DNA from: Bacteroidales bacterium
Lineage (GTDB): Bacteria > Bacteroidota > Bacteroidia > Bacteroidales > VadinHA17
DNA length: 64,000 bases
Direction: 5' to 3'
Assembly: GCA_016928075.1 (NCBI GenBank)
Contig: JAFGLJ010000027.1
Span: 1 to 64,000, forward strand
Shown: in pieces, positions 27,246 through 36,878 of the stretch
Position numbering within the stretch: position 1 is the first letter of the stretch
Layout of the letters: each line of letters begins with the position of its first letter
Translations under genes and position numbers: made by a program
The notes under the pieces: model-generated
The model's database searches: none
Told to the model about the DNA's origin: nothing
The model's input: the letters and a program-made list of their open reading frames with translations, nothing else

Positions 27246-27818
27246 ATGCACATGGCTAATGTAGAAGCGGCATTCCGTAACATACACCAGGACCTCATCG
27301 ACGGATGTAAAAACGGCGATCAGAAAGCACAGTTCCAGATATATAAACTGTATTATAAAGCTATGTTCAATACGAGTCTGAGAATTGTGAGCGACACCAT
27401 GGAAGCTGAGGATATCATGCAGGAAGCGTTCCTGTCAGCATTTGAAAAGATAGATACTTATTCAGGAACAGTTAGTTTCGGCGCATGGTTGAAGAAAATA
27501 GTGATAAACCGTTCTCTCGATGCGGTCAGCAGGCAAAAAGCGATCTTTGAAGATATTGACACTCACTACGAATTACAGGAAGAGTCTGATAATGGCATTG
27601 ATGACCAGGAGCTGGAGGAAAAGATGCACGAGGTAAAAAAGGCCATTAATAATCTTCCGGATGGCTACCGGATAATATTGTCGCTCTACCTGCTCGAAGG
27701 GTACGATCATGATGAAATTGCTGAGATACTTAATATTTCAAGCAGTACGTCGAGGTCGCAATTGTCAAGAGCGAAACAAAAATTATTAAATGAACTCAGG
27801 AATGGAAGAGAAAAGTAA
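27246..27818 (+). CDS. RNA polymerase sigma factor, ECF (sigma-70 family)
   Basis: Alternative sigma factor of about 190 residues. Region 2 is seen in IYKLYYKAMFNTSLRIV and EAEDIMQEAFLSAFEKI with the GAWLKKIVINRSLD end. Region 4 (helix-turn-helix) is LPDGYRIILSLYLLEGYDHD with EIAEILNISSSTSRSQLSRA. I chose ATG 27246; ATG 27252 is equally possible, and the GTG at 27210 gives an N terminus unlike the family. Its stop codon sits inside a short heptamer repeat. It is followed by a putative membrane partner and a secreted beta-rich protein, a typical sigma / anti-sigma / target arrangement. Confidence 0.9.
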   Translation: MHMANVEAAFRNIHQDLIDGCKNGDQKAQFQIYKLYYKAMFNTSLRIVSDTMEAEDIMQEAFLSAFEKIDTYSGTVSFGAWLKKIVINRSLDAVSRQKAIFEDIDTHYELQEESDNGIDDQELEEKMHEVKKAINNLPDGYRIILSLYLLEGYDHDEIAEILNISSSTSRSQLSRAKQKLLNELRNGREK

Positions 27819-27833
27819 AAAGTAAACAGGTAA
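27813..27833. repeat. Heptamer repeat over the sigma factor stop
   Basis: AAGTAAA, AAGTAAA, CAGGTAA: three units in phase. The sigma factor stop TAA (27816-27818) lies in the first unit, and the next gene starts right after. Confidence 0.55.
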
Positions 27834-27835
27834 AA

Positions 27836-28423
27836 ATGTCAGGTATGAAAGATATAGAAAAAATAATCAGGGATAACGTCGGCTTCTTCAACAGTGAAGA
27901 GCCGTTTGAAGGCCACTTTGAAAGGTTTTCGGCCAAACTTAAGGCAAGGCAGTTTATTACGCCAAAACGAGTCAGCCTAACACCATATCTTTTAAAAGCT
28001 GCTGCCGTGGCTATACTGGTAGCCCTCTCTTCTTTATGGACCTGGGAGCATGTACTGAGCCCCAATGCCAGAAAAATGACTCTGAGCGAAGTGTCGCCAG
28101 AATATCGTGAAGTTGAGCAATATTATGTCAAACAGGTCAGTATAATGGAGGATGAAATTGAAGGTATATGGATTAATGGTCAGCCCGAAGATAAAGAAAT
28201 GCTTATGAATGAGCTTGATGAGATGGATAAAATTTATGAAGAACTGCAAAAAGATCTTAAAGCAAATCCAAACGATGAAAGGGTAATAAATGCAATGATT
28301 GAACATTACCAGAATAAAGTGCAGGTAATGAATTATATACTGTCACAATTAAAACAAATACAAAGTGAAAACGATAACAAAAACCAAATAAACAACGAAA
28401 ATTATGAAACGGTCAGGTTGTAA
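27836..28423 (+). CDS. Single-pass membrane protein, putative anti-sigma factor
   Basis: Hypothetical protein of 195 residues (start could be ATG 27845). The cytoplasmic N-terminal part contains FEGHFERFSAKLKA, a motif I associate with Bacteroidota proteins next to ECF sigma genes. One membrane helix LLKAAAVAILVALSSLW follows near residue 50-66. The rest is extracytoplasmic and helical, rich in E/D/Q (EVEQYYVKQVSIMEDEIEG...MNYILSQLKQIQ), probably a coiled coil. It starts 17 nt after the sigma gene and its end overlaps the next gene by 20 nt, so all three are coupled. Anti-sigma activity is inferred from position and topology; there is no zinc motif. Confidence 0.65.
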   Translation: MSGMKDIEKIIRDNVGFFNSEEPFEGHFERFSAKLKARQFITPKRVSLTPYLLKAAAVAILVALSSLWTWEHVLSPNARKMTLSEVSPEYREVEQYYVKQVSIMEDEIEGIWINGQPEDKEMLMNELDEMDKIYEELQKDLKANPNDERVINAMIEHYQNKVQVMNYILSQLKQIQSENDNKNQINNENYETVRL

Positions 28424-29489
28424 ATCAGTAATCAGGTTGTTGTTTGTTCAGGCGGTTCTCATTCTCTCAGTGTCATTGTATGCCACTGATGTAGAAAAAC
28501 AATTCTCAAAAGAATTCGATGCTACTGGAGTTGAACTGCTGAAAATCAGTAACCGGTATGGCGATGTGGAAATTGTTAGCTCCGGCAATAATAAAATAAT
28601 TATTGTCGTGGATGTGCAATTATCCCATCCAAATGAATCTAAAGCTGAAAAACTTTTATCTATGATAAATGTTCAATTCAGCGAAAATGATAACACCATA
28701 GAAGCCTGGACCGAAATAGACAGACAATTCAGTATGGAGAACCACGGACCTCACCGGGGATTCTCAATCGATTACCGTGTTGAAATGCCAGAGGATATGA
28801 ACCTCGATCTTTCCAACCGGTATGGTGATCTCAAGGCAGGTGTACTGTCAGGACATGTTGATATCAGGGTCAAGTACGGATCAATGTTCATCAAAAACCT
28901 TACCAGGGGGAACATGGAACCACTCAACAGGATTACAGCAGAATACATTCGTGTTTGTGATATAGCAGAAGCAGGATGGCTGGAATTGAATTTGAGGTAT
29001 GTCAGCAAACTTAATTTGCTGAATGCACAGGCTCTCCTGATTAATTCACGCTATTCAACAAATAATACCATTGATAAGGTGAGCTCTGTTGTTATTGACA
29101 GTAAGTATGACAGGTATGAAATTCATGACCTGAATAATGTGGTAGCTGAATCAGCTTACACATCTTACAATATAGGTAACCTGTCAAAAAAACTGGATAT
29201 TGAAACCAGGTATGGTTCAATTGAGGTTAATAATGCCGAAGCAGGATTTGAGATGATAAGGACAGATGTCGGGTATTGCCCGGTGAAGATAAGCTTCGAT
29301 GAATCAGCATCATATAAACTCAAAGCTGAAACCAGGTACTCTAGTTTTTCATTCAATGAAAGTGATGCAGATGTTATCCAGAGGATACAGGAATCCAATT
29401 CACTGTACATCGAAGCTGTAATAGGTGATCCTGACACTCAATCCGAGGTTAATATAGAGGCCAGCTACGGATCTATTAAGCTATATTAA
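28404..29489 (+). CDS. Secreted DUF4097-like beta-helical protein (putative adhesin)
   Basis: 361 residues with a signal peptide ending near SLYA. The mature part is a right-handed beta-helix-like repeat of short strands of the type LSNRYGDLKAG, IRVKYGSMFIKNL, LEIETRYGSIEVNN, IEASYGSIKLY. The recurring (N/T/S)RYG(D/S)(I/L/V) motif, at roughly 20-25-residue spacing, is the hallmark of DUF4097/putative adhesin proteins. It overlaps the putative anti-sigma gene by 20 nt and likely acts downstream of the sigma factor at the cell surface or in envelope stress signalling. Direct function unknown. Confidence 0.8.
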   Translation: MKRSGCKSVIRLLFVQAVLILSVSLYATDVEKQFSKEFDATGVELLKISNRYGDVEIVSSGNNKIIIVVDVQLSHPNESKAEKLLSMINVQFSENDNTIEAWTEIDRQFSMENHGPHRGFSIDYRVEMPEDMNLDLSNRYGDLKAGVLSGHVDIRVKYGSMFIKNLTRGNMEPLNRITAEYIRVCDIAEAGWLELNLRYVSKLNLLNAQALLINSRYSTNNTIDKVSSVVIDSKYDRYEIHDLNNVVAESAYTSYNIGNLSKKLDIETRYGSIEVNNAEAGFEMIRTDVGYCPVKISFDESASYKLKAETRYSSFSFNESDADVIQRIQESNSLYIEAVIGDPDTQSEVNIEASYGSIKLY

Positions 29490-29493
29490 CGAC

Positions 29494-29521
29494 GAAAGCC
29501 AAAAGACTAAAGTCGAAAAGC
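29494..29521. repeat. Four-unit heptamer repeat after the adhesin gene
   Basis: GAAAGCC, AAAAGAC, TAAAGTC, GAAAAGC: four degenerate 7-bp units in phase, five bases after the stop. Confidence 0.5.
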
Positions 29522-29533
29522 CAAATATGAAAT

Positions 29534-29562
29534 GCGGGAGAAGAAATTCTCTCGCTTTTTTT
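29534..29562 (+). terminator. Terminator of the sigma/anti-sigma/adhesin operon
   Basis: Stem GCGGGAGAA (29534-29542) / TTCTCTCGC (29547-29555) with a GAAA tetraloop, one G-T pair, followed by seven T (29556-29562). Confidence 0.88.
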
Positions 29563-29592
29563 ATATTCCCGTAGCCTTAAAAAGTTAATTCA

Positions 29593-29600
29593 TATATTTG
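29593..29600 (+). promoter_or_regulatory. Candidate -7 box (TATATTTG) of the isoaspartyl peptidase
   Basis: TATATTTG matches TAnnTTTG and ends 23 nt before the chosen ATG at 29624. Confidence 0.45.
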
Positions 29601-29623
29601 ATGCATTGAAAAAACAAGTTACC

Positions 29624-30625
29624 ATGAAATCAACAGTTACCAGGTCAGTATTTCTATTCCTTATTGTAATAGCCACTTTATCATGCAATAACAAAACCAG
29701 GGAAAAGGATGAACAGGTAATAACCCAGAAAGAATGGGCACTGGTAATACACGGAGGTGCAGGAGTTATAACACGCGACCTGATGACACCTGAACGCGAC
29801 AGCGCATACCGTAAAGTACTGACGGAAGCACTTGAAACGGGTGCAAATATACTATCAGGAGGAGGAAGTGCAATCGAGGCCGTGGAGAAAACAATACAGG
29901 TGATGGAAAACTCGCCCTTGTTTAATGCGGGCAGAGGGGCTGTGTTTACAAATAAAGGGACGAACGAGATGGATGCTGCCATCATGGATGGCTCTGACAT
30001 AAATGCAGGGTCTGTCGCCGGAATTACGAATATAAAAAACCCGATAAGTGCAGCCAGGGCAGTTATGGAAAAATCTGTCCACGTTATGCTATCCGGTCAG
30101 GGAGCATCAGAATTTGCCTTTGAGCAGGGGCTGGAAAAGGTTGATCCTTCATATTTCTATACCGATCATCGCTACAGGCAGCTTACCGAAGCTATAAACC
30201 GTGAAAAGAACGGTACTGTAGGTTGCTGTGCTCTCGATAAGCAAAGAAACCTCGCAGCAGGGACATCTACCGGAGGAATGACGAATAAAAAATATAACCG
30301 CATAGGTGATGCCCCTGTAATAGGAGCCGGAACGTATGCAAACAACTCCACTTGTGCAGTGTCAGCAACAGGTCATGGTGAATACTTTATTCGCTGGACC
30401 GTGGCACATGATATATCAGCCCTCATGGAATACGGAAATATGAGTCTTAATGAAGCAGCCGATCTCGTGGTAAACAAAAAACTGGTGGAAGCGGGCGGTT
30501 CAGGAGGTATAGTTTCAGTGGACAAATACGGGAATATTGCCATGCCCTTTAATTCTGAAGGTATGTTCAGAGGTTTTGCAGATTCTGAAGGTAACAAGGC
30601 TGTTTATATTTACAGGGACGAGTAA
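29624..30625 (+). CDS. Isoaspartyl peptidase / plant-type L-asparaginase lipoprotein
   Basis: Ntn-hydrolase of 333 residues that self-cleaves and then hydrolyses isoaspartyl dipeptides and L-asparagine. I chose ATG 29624 because it starts a lipoprotein signal (lipobox TLSC, Cys22) and follows a -7 box. An in-frame TTG at 29606 adds six residues. The nucleophile is T198 in NGTVGCCALD, newly N-terminal after autocleavage. WALVIHGGAG, FNAGRGAVFTN, GTSTGGMTNKKYNRIGD and GTYAN complete the site. In many bacteria this enzyme is periplasmic or cytoplasmic; a lipid anchor is typical for Bacteroidota. Confidence 0.93.
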   Translation: MKSTVTRSVFLFLIVIATLSCNNKTREKDEQVITQKEWALVIHGGAGVITRDLMTPERDSAYRKVLTEALETGANILSGGGSAIEAVEKTIQVMENSPLFNAGRGAVFTNKGTNEMDAAIMDGSDINAGSVAGITNIKNPISAARAVMEKSVHVMLSGQGASEFAFEQGLEKVDPSYFYTDHRYRQLTEAINREKNGTVGCCALDKQRNLAAGTSTGGMTNKKYNRIGDAPVIGAGTYANNSTCAVSATGHGEYFIRWTVAHDISALMEYGNMSLNEAADLVVNKKLVEAGGSGGIVSVDKYGNIAMPFNSEGMFRGFADSEGNKAVYIYRDE

Positions 30626-30633
30626 GGCCGGGT

Positions 30634-33126
30634 CTATATGTCCAGCTCAACAATTGTTATTCCCGAACCTCCGGCTTCAATATGTTCGTCGTAGTAATCC
30701 TTTACAAGGTCAACAGTTGAAAGGTATTCACGTATAACCTGCCTCAGTATGCCATCACCCTTCCCGTGGAGTATCCTTACGGTAGGATATTGAACCATTA
30801 TCGCTTCATCTATAAATTCCCTGATCGTATTAAGTGCCTCTTCTGCCCTCAGTCCCCTGACATCCCTGTCGGGTCTGAACTCCGCACGGCGCCGGGTAAC
30901 ATCCCAGTTAAGATCTGCAGAAGACGAAGGTTTTATCCTGGAGGAAGAAATTTCCTTTTCTGATGCCCTGCGTACTTTCGAATAATCAACTGTGGTGATC
31001 ATATTTCCAAAAGCTATTGATATTTTATTTTTCTCCGTGGCAATCACTTCTCCCACCCTTTCACTTCCTTCCATAACCACTTTATCCCCGGCTTTCAAAG
31101 GACCCGCAAGTTTCTTATCCCCGGTCTTTGAAAATGTTTTCTTCCTTTCCTCATCAACAGGGATCCTGACTTTTTTCTGTTTTTCCCTGAGCTTTTCCTT
31201 TTTAGCTGCAATCTTCCTATCCTCTCCTTCCGTGGAATGTTTAATTCCCTCTTTAAGTTTTTCGATTTGTCTCCTCAACTCTTTTGTTCTTTCTTTTTCT
31301 GCCTGGGCTTCCCTGATCTCTTTTATCGTCTTTTCAACAGTCCTGTTGGCCTCAGCCAGAATAGCTTCAGCTTCTTCCCTGGCTCTCTTGATTATCTCTT
31401 TCCTTTCGGATTTGAGCTCTGATATTTCCTTTTCATAACTGTCAACCAGGTCTTCCAGCTTTTTACTTTCTATCCTTATGCTCTGCCTCTTCCTGTCCCA
31501 GTATCTTTTATCCCTCAAAACATCCTTAAGATGTTTATCAAAATTGATATGTTCTTCGCCTGCTTTTTTTGAAGCTATTTCCAATATTGGTTCCGGCAGG
31601 CCTATTCTTCGGGCTATTTCAAAAGCAAAGGAACTTCCAGGCTCACCTATATCCAGCCTGAAAAGTGGTTCCATACGGTGATTATCAAACATCATGGCCC
31701 CATTCACTATCCCTTCTTCCGCTGATGCAAAATGCTTGAGGTTTGTGTAATGAGTTGTAATAATCCCATATACCTTTTTCCTGTTCAGATCACCCAGTAT
31801 AGATTCTGCTATGGCACCACCAAGAACAGGCTCGGTCCCCGTACCGAATTCATCTATGAGAATCAGTGTCTTTTCATCAGCGTTCCTCAGGAAATACTTC
31901 ATATTCATCAGGTGTGAACTGTATGTACTCAGGTCATTCTCTATGCTCTGTTCATCACCTATATTTATAAAAATATTTGAGAAAATCCCGAATTCTGAAC
32001 CCTGTTTGACCGGTACCGTAAGTCCACACTGAAGCATGTATTGTAACAATCCCACAGTAGTCAGGCACACAGATTTTCCCCCTGCGTTAGGTCCGGAGAT
32101 TACCAATATTCTTGCCTTCTCATCCAGCTCGATATCCAGTGGCACCACTTCCCTGCCAGGAATATCCTCAAAGGCAATGAAAAGAATTGGGTGCACGGCT
32201 TCTGACCATTTTATAAGAGGATTATTATTAAGCACGGGTTTAACAGAGCCAAGCCTGTGACCCAATAGGGCCTTTGCTCTTACAAGGTCTATATCCCCAA
32301 GGATATCATATGACCCCAGCAGATCATCAATATACGGTCTTATACGGTCAGCAAAATCAATGAGTATCTTGATTATTTCCCTTTTCTCTGCATACTCAAG
32401 CTCTAAAATCTGGTTATTAAAGTTTACTATCTCCGAAGGCTCTATATATACCGTCTTCCCGCTGGCTGACTGGTCGTGTACCAGTCCCTTGATTTTATTC
32501 TTATCATAAACATTTACGGGTATCACTCCCCTGCCGTTCCTGATAGCCACTGTTGTTCCTTTCTCTACAATCCCATCATTCTGTGCCTGCTTTAGTATTG
32601 CCTGCATGCGTTTCGATACCAGTGCACCGGCTTTTTTCAGATCAGACCTTATCCCGGAAAGTTCAGGTGAAGCATTGTCTTTTATGGTTCCCTCTTTAGA
32701 CATTATCCTGTTAATTGACTCAAGCACATAAGGATATACTTTAATACCCCTGCTCAACCTGTGGAGCTCCGGGTATGATTCAGCATACTCTTCATGACTG
32801 AAAAAATTATGTATGTTCCTTAAGGTAACCAGTGATCTCTTCAGATCAAATACATCACTTATCTCAGGACATGAACCTGCAACCTTCATTTTCTTCAGAC
32901 CCTGCCGGAGATCATAATAATGATCAAGTGGAAATTCCTGCTCGAGCTCCAATATTTTTTGAAATTCAGCCGTCTGGCTGAGTTTTTCATTTATTATTCC
33001 CGGATCAGTACAAAAGGAAATAGCAGCGGCTTTTTCACGGCCCTGCTGTGAAAGGCATAAACCGGATATTTTTTCCCGCATTCGGTTGAAACCCACTTTC
33101 GCTTCGTATTCATCGGGATAGGTCAT
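30634..33126 (-). CDS. mutS2: MutS2 family protein (Smr-domain ATPase)
   Basis: 830 residues. MutS-type core and clamp (1 to ~310), ABC ATPase with Walker A GPNAGGKS at 345-352 and Walker B region TLILIDEFGTGTEP, then a long charged coiled coil (about 520-640) and a C-terminal Smr domain with DVRGLRAEEAL and ILHGKGDGILRQ. MutS2 suppresses homologous recombination in some bacteria and rescues collided ribosomes in others; which applies here cannot be told. The LDVRGLR box of the Smr domain is present as RDVRGLR. It is divergent from the M28 peptidase gene with a 130-nt gap that holds a candidate promoter for each. Confidence 0.94.
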   Translation of the reverse strand: MTYPDEYEAKVGFNRMREKISGLCLSQQGREKAAAISFCTDPGIINEKLSQTAEFQKILELEQEFPLDHYYDLRQGLKKMKVAGSCPEISDVFDLKRSLVTLRNIHNFFSHEEYAESYPELHRLSRGIKVYPYVLESINRIMSKEGTIKDNASPELSGIRSDLKKAGALVSKRMQAILKQAQNDGIVEKGTTVAIRNGRGVIPVNVYDKNKIKGLVHDQSASGKTVYIEPSEIVNFNNQILELEYAEKREIIKILIDFADRIRPYIDDLLGSYDILGDIDLVRAKALLGHRLGSVKPVLNNNPLIKWSEAVHPILFIAFEDIPGREVVPLDIELDEKARILVISGPNAGGKSVCLTTVGLLQYMLQCGLTVPVKQGSEFGIFSNIFINIGDEQSIENDLSTYSSHLMNMKYFLRNADEKTLILIDEFGTGTEPVLGGAIAESILGDLNRKKVYGIITTHYTNLKHFASAEEGIVNGAMMFDNHRMEPLFRLDIGEPGSSFAFEIARRIGLPEPILEIASKKAGEEHINFDKHLKDVLRDKRYWDRKRQSIRIESKKLEDLVDSYEKEISELKSERKEIIKRAREEAEAILAEANRTVEKTIKEIREAQAEKERTKELRRQIEKLKEGIKHSTEGEDRKIAAKKEKLREKQKKVRIPVDEERKKTFSKTGDKKLAGPLKAGDKVVMEGSERVGEVIATEKNKISIAFGNMITTVDYSKVRRASEKEISSSRIKPSSSADLNWDVTRRRAEFRPDRDVRGLRAEEALNTIREFIDEAIMVQYPTVRILHGKGDGILRQVIREYLSTVDLVKDYYDEHIEAGGSGITIVELDI

Positions 33127-33152
33127 TCCAAATTATTTATCATTAAATGAGA

Positions 33153-33160
33153 CAAATGTA
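33153..33160 (-). promoter_or_regulatory. Candidate -7 box of mutS2 (TACATTTG, minus strand)
   Basis: Matches TAnnTTTG on the minus strand, 26 nt upstream of the mutS2 ATG. Confidence 0.45.
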
Positions 33161-33214
33161 AAGTTAATAAATGTTAAATCATACGTCCTTCCGGTCACAG
33201 GATATTTAAATTAC

Positions 33215-33222
33215 TAAATTTG
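33215..33222 (+). promoter_or_regulatory. Candidate -7 box of the second M28 peptidase (TAAATTTG)
   Basis: Matches TAnnTTTG, 34 nt upstream of the ATG at 33257, in the divergent gap with mutS2. Confidence 0.45.
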
Positions 33223-33256
33223 AGATTAACTTAAATAAAAACCTAATGCCATAGCA

Positions 33257-34816
33257 ATGAAAATAAAGCATTTATTTTTAGCATCATTATTACTAATTAT
33301 CCTGCCGTGTGCCACTCATTCTCAGGATGAACCTGTTGACCTTAAAATGGTTTACAAAATCAAACAGGAAGGATTTAAGAACTCGGATATAGAAGAATTG
33401 TCGTTCTGGATGACAGATTTCGTCGGGCCAAGATTAACTGCTTCCAAAGGTAAGATGAAAGCCAATGAATGGACAAGTCAAAGGATGAAGGAATATGGTC
33501 TTGAAAATGTAAGGATCGAGGTAGCCAGGGCTTTTGACCGTGGAGGCTGGGAAAACCAGAAAACATATATAGCTATGACCTCTCCTTACTATGCAGCCTT
33601 TACAGCCAATCCCAAAGCATGGACAGGAAGTACCAGAGGGCTTATTAAAGGTAGTCCTGTCCTTCTGGATATAAACAGTGAAAGTGATTTTGAAGAATAT
33701 AAGGGTAAATTAAAGGGCAAAATTGTAATTATGCCCTCCTCCTCTTCTTATGAGGTCAGTTTTGAGCCACTGGCAGAAAGATACAGTAAGGAAGATCTTG
33801 AAAATATTGAACAGGCAAGCTACGCCGGACGCAGAGGCCGCAGGGGGGATTTTGATTTTGAAGAATACATGAAAAGGATGATGATACAGAGGCAGGCAGC
33901 TGATTTTCTCAGGGATGAAGGAGTAGCTGCCATACTTACCTCCAGCGGCGAGTTTAATGTTCCCCGCTCAAGCGGTGCCAGTTATACCGCCGGTGAAGCC
34001 CAGCCAGTAGCGGAATTATACCTGCCGGTTGAAGCACATGGTCGTATATTGAGATTAATGCAACATGATGTAAATGTTGAACTTGAAATGGAAGTTAAAA
34101 ACATCTTCTATGACAGTCCCGATGTGACAAATGTAATTGGAGAAATCCCGGGAACGGATCCGGCCCTGAAAGATGAAATTGTACTGCTGGGTGGTCATTA
34201 TGATTCATGGCATGGAGGTACTGGTGCGGCAGATAATGCCTCAGGGTGTATAGTTATGATGGAAGCCATGCGAATTCTTAAATCTCTTGATATACAGCCC
34301 CGGAGAACAGTACGAATAGCTTTATGGGGAGGTGAAGAACAGGGCCTGCATGGATCAAGAGGCTATGCTGAAAAATATATCAGGGACAGAGAAGGTAATA
34401 TACTTGAAGGATTTGACAATTTTGCCGTCTATTTTAACATGGATAACGGAACTGGCAAATTCAGGGGTATATATGTCCAGGAAAACGATATGGTAGTACC
34501 CATATTTGAAGCCTGGTTCAAGCCTTTTGAAGATATGGGATGTTCTACCGTAACACTCAGGAATACAAGTGGTACGGATCACCTGTCATTCGATGCGCTC
34601 GGTCTGCCTGCTTTCCAGTTTATCCAGGATGAGATTGAGTATGGCCGCGGATATCATACAATTATGGATACCTATGAAAGACTGGTCATGGATGACCTGA
34701 AGCATAATGCCGTGGTGGCTGCATCCCTGGCTTACCATGCTGCCATGCGCGATGAGGTATTGCCACGCAAGCCACAACTGGAAAGCCTCAGTAACCAGGA
34801 AAGCCGTCGTTTCTAA
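33257..34816 (+). CDS. Secreted M28 family metallopeptidase with PA domain
   Basis: 519 residues with a signal peptide ending near CATHSQ. A PA insert lies at about 110-270, including a lysine/arginine-rich loop YAGRRGRRGDFDFEEYM. The M28 core shows GGHYDSWHGGTGAADNASG (about 312-330, His/Asp zinc ligands), WGGEEQGLHGSRGY (about 356), NMDNG (about 394) and the final His in YHTIMDTYERL. It resembles glutamate carboxypeptidase/aminopeptidase Q-like enzymes. It should act in the periplasm or outside the cell on peptides. The metallophosphoesterase gene follows after 162 nt, without an obvious promoter. Confidence 0.9.
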   Translation: MKIKHLFLASLLLIILPCATHSQDEPVDLKMVYKIKQEGFKNSDIEELSFWMTDFVGPRLTASKGKMKANEWTSQRMKEYGLENVRIEVARAFDRGGWENQKTYIAMTSPYYAAFTANPKAWTGSTRGLIKGSPVLLDINSESDFEEYKGKLKGKIVIMPSSSSYEVSFEPLAERYSKEDLENIEQASYAGRRGRRGDFDFEEYMKRMMIQRQAADFLRDEGVAAILTSSGEFNVPRSSGASYTAGEAQPVAELYLPVEAHGRILRLMQHDVNVELEMEVKNIFYDSPDVTNVIGEIPGTDPALKDEIVLLGGHYDSWHGGTGAADNASGCIVMMEAMRILKSLDIQPRRTVRIALWGGEEQGLHGSRGYAEKYIRDREGNILEGFDNFAVYFNMDNGTGKFRGIYVQENDMVVPIFEAWFKPFEDMGCSTVTLRNTSGTDHLSFDALGLPAFQFIQDEIEYGRGYHTIMDTYERLVMDDLKHNAVVAASLAYHAAMRDEVLPRKPQLESLSNQESRRF

Positions 34817-34978
34817 TCTATCAAGGTAATTCATTATAAGGCAATGAATATATGGGGATGTGCCTCAAAGACATAATAAACAAGCCCAACGCAGAATTGC
34901 CGGAATGAGTCTGATGAACAAATAGCTGCTACTAAAAGTTTTGATTGTATATTTAACGGCAACAAATAATAAAATACA

Positions 34979-36862
34979 ATGAAACATATCACCGCTATTA
35001 TTCTATTTTTCCTGTATTTGAATATCGCAGCACAGGATTCGATACGCCATCCCATACCAGAATCCTATTCCAATATTGAATATGATGAAGAGGGGCGAAT
35101 GTTTATAGAGATTTCCGGTGAGAGGATATACGAGAACTTATCAGGGCTCGAAATTTCGATTGATAACCTGTCAGGCAATCCTTCAGGGACAGATGAAGGC
35201 ATTCTCTTTGATTTCGGGTATCCTGATTTCGAAGGTTCATTATACTACGGTTTTATACCCTATGGTGATTCAAGGCATCCACATCCCGTGTATTTCAGGT
35301 CTTCAACGAATATATCGAACGGGAAAGCCTTTATAGAAATTATCAAATCGCTGGGTGGGCTATATGATATGATCGACTGGGAGGAAAATAAAAAAGGAAC
35401 CATTGGATACAGAGTTGTTAATTCAAAAGGTGATTTCCTCTACGACGGGATTGTCACTTTTAAAGGAAATGGCCCGTTCGAAATAGCACCTACTATTATT
35501 GAAGGACCTTTTGTAAATCTGGTAACTGATGAAGAAGCTACTATTTCATTCACAACAAATATGGAAATAAGAGCTTCAGTTGAAGTCGATGGAAAGCAAT
35601 ACATTGGGGGAAAAAGCATACAACATGAAATAAAAATAAATGGTCTTACACCATCAACTGAATATGATTACCTGGTCAGGTACGGTGACAATTCTCAGAA
35701 ATACAGTTTCAGGACAGCTCCAGTTCCAGGTTCGAGAATGCCATTTACATTTGCATATGCATCAGACTCGCGAAGCGGCAACGGTGGAGGGGAGAGAAAT
35801 GTTTATGGGGCTAATTTCTATATTATGAAAAAGATTATGGCACTGGCCAAATATCGCAATGCAGCATTCCTGCAATTTACAGGCGACCTTGTAACCGGTT
35901 ACCAGGAACATAAGCAACATATAGAGGTGGAATATGCTAACTGGAAAAGGGCGGTACAACCCTTTGGTGCCTATTTCCCAATATACGTAGGTATGGGTAA
36001 TCATGAGGCTCTAATGAGAGTGTTTTCAGCTGAAAACAGATGGAATATATCCATTGATAGATTCCCTTTCGATACCGAATCAGCAGAATCAGTTTTTGCC
36101 GACAATTTCACAATGCCTCAAAACGGACCTTTGTCAGAAGACGGAGCTGCCTATGATCCTTCACCGGAGTCAATTGATTTTCCACCATACTATGAGAATG
36201 TATTTTATTACACATATGATAATGTGGCTGTTGTAGTCTTGAATTCCAACTATTTCTATGCTCCCAGTACAAACCTGCTCAGATATAGCAGTGGTGGTTT
36301 GCATGGTTATATTATGGACCGCCAGTTGGACTGGCTCGACAATACCATATCCTCCCTGGAAGCAGATCCAAATATCGACCATATATTTGTTACTGTCCAC
36401 ACCCCATTCTTCCCAAACGGTGGTCATGTGCAGGATGATATGTGGTATAATGGGAACAACGATTACCGGCCCTATGTTGCTGGGAGGCAGCTTGCAAAGG
36501 GTATAATAGAACGCAGGGACCAACTGCTGGACATAATAGTAAATAAAAGCAGTAAAGTAATCGCCCTGTTAACAGGAGATGAGCACAATTATGCAAGGAC
36601 TGAAATAAGTCCGCAGATGGAAAGATATCCTGAGCCTTATTTTGTACAAAAAATTGAGCTGACAAGGACAATCTACCAGATCAATAACGGTGCAGCAGGA
36701 GCACCATATTATGCACAGGAAGAGACACCATGGACACCATGGGTTACAGGTTTTACCACTCAGAATGCACTCGTGCTTTTTCATGTAGCAGGGAAAGAAA
36801 TCGAAATGGAAGTGTTAAATCCTGATACCCTCGAAGAAGTTGACCGAATGAAGTTAAGATAA
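34979..36862 (+). CDS. Secreted metallophosphoesterase (purple acid phosphatase-like)
   Basis: 627 residues with a short signal peptide (ends near IAAQDS). The first ~190 residues are a beta-rich extension. Residues about 170-245 are a fibronectin III-like domain (FVNLVTDEEATISFTTNMEIRASVEVDG, LTPSTEYDYLVRYGD) as in purple acid phosphatases. The calcineurin-type core has the metal motifs in order: YASDSRSG near 262, FTGDLV near 302, GNHEA near 341, VHTPFF near 473 and GDEHNYAR near 534. It probably hydrolyses phosphate esters outside the cytoplasm. The tricorn-like protease gene begins 16 nt after it. Confidence 0.88.
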   Translation: MKHITAIILFFLYLNIAAQDSIRHPIPESYSNIEYDEEGRMFIEISGERIYENLSGLEISIDNLSGNPSGTDEGILFDFGYPDFEGSLYYGFIPYGDSRHPHPVYFRSSTNISNGKAFIEIIKSLGGLYDMIDWEENKKGTIGYRVVNSKGDFLYDGIVTFKGNGPFEIAPTIIEGPFVNLVTDEEATISFTTNMEIRASVEVDGKQYIGGKSIQHEIKINGLTPSTEYDYLVRYGDNSQKYSFRTAPVPGSRMPFTFAYASDSRSGNGGGERNVYGANFYIMKKIMALAKYRNAAFLQFTGDLVTGYQEHKQHIEVEYANWKRAVQPFGAYFPIYVGMGNHEALMRVFSAENRWNISIDRFPFDTESAESVFADNFTMPQNGPLSEDGAAYDPSPESIDFPPYYENVFYYTYDNVAVVVLNSNYFYAPSTNLLRYSSGGLHGYIMDRQLDWLDNTISSLEADPNIDHIFVTVHTPFFPNGGHVQDDMWYNGNNDYRPYVAGRQLAKGIIERRDQLLDIIVNKSSKVIALLTGDEHNYARTEISPQMERYPEPYFVQKIELTRTIYQINNGAAGAPYYAQEETPWTPWVTGFTTQNALVLFHVAGKEIEMEVLNPDTLEEVDRMKLR

Positions 36863-36878
36863 TCTAATAATAACAAAT

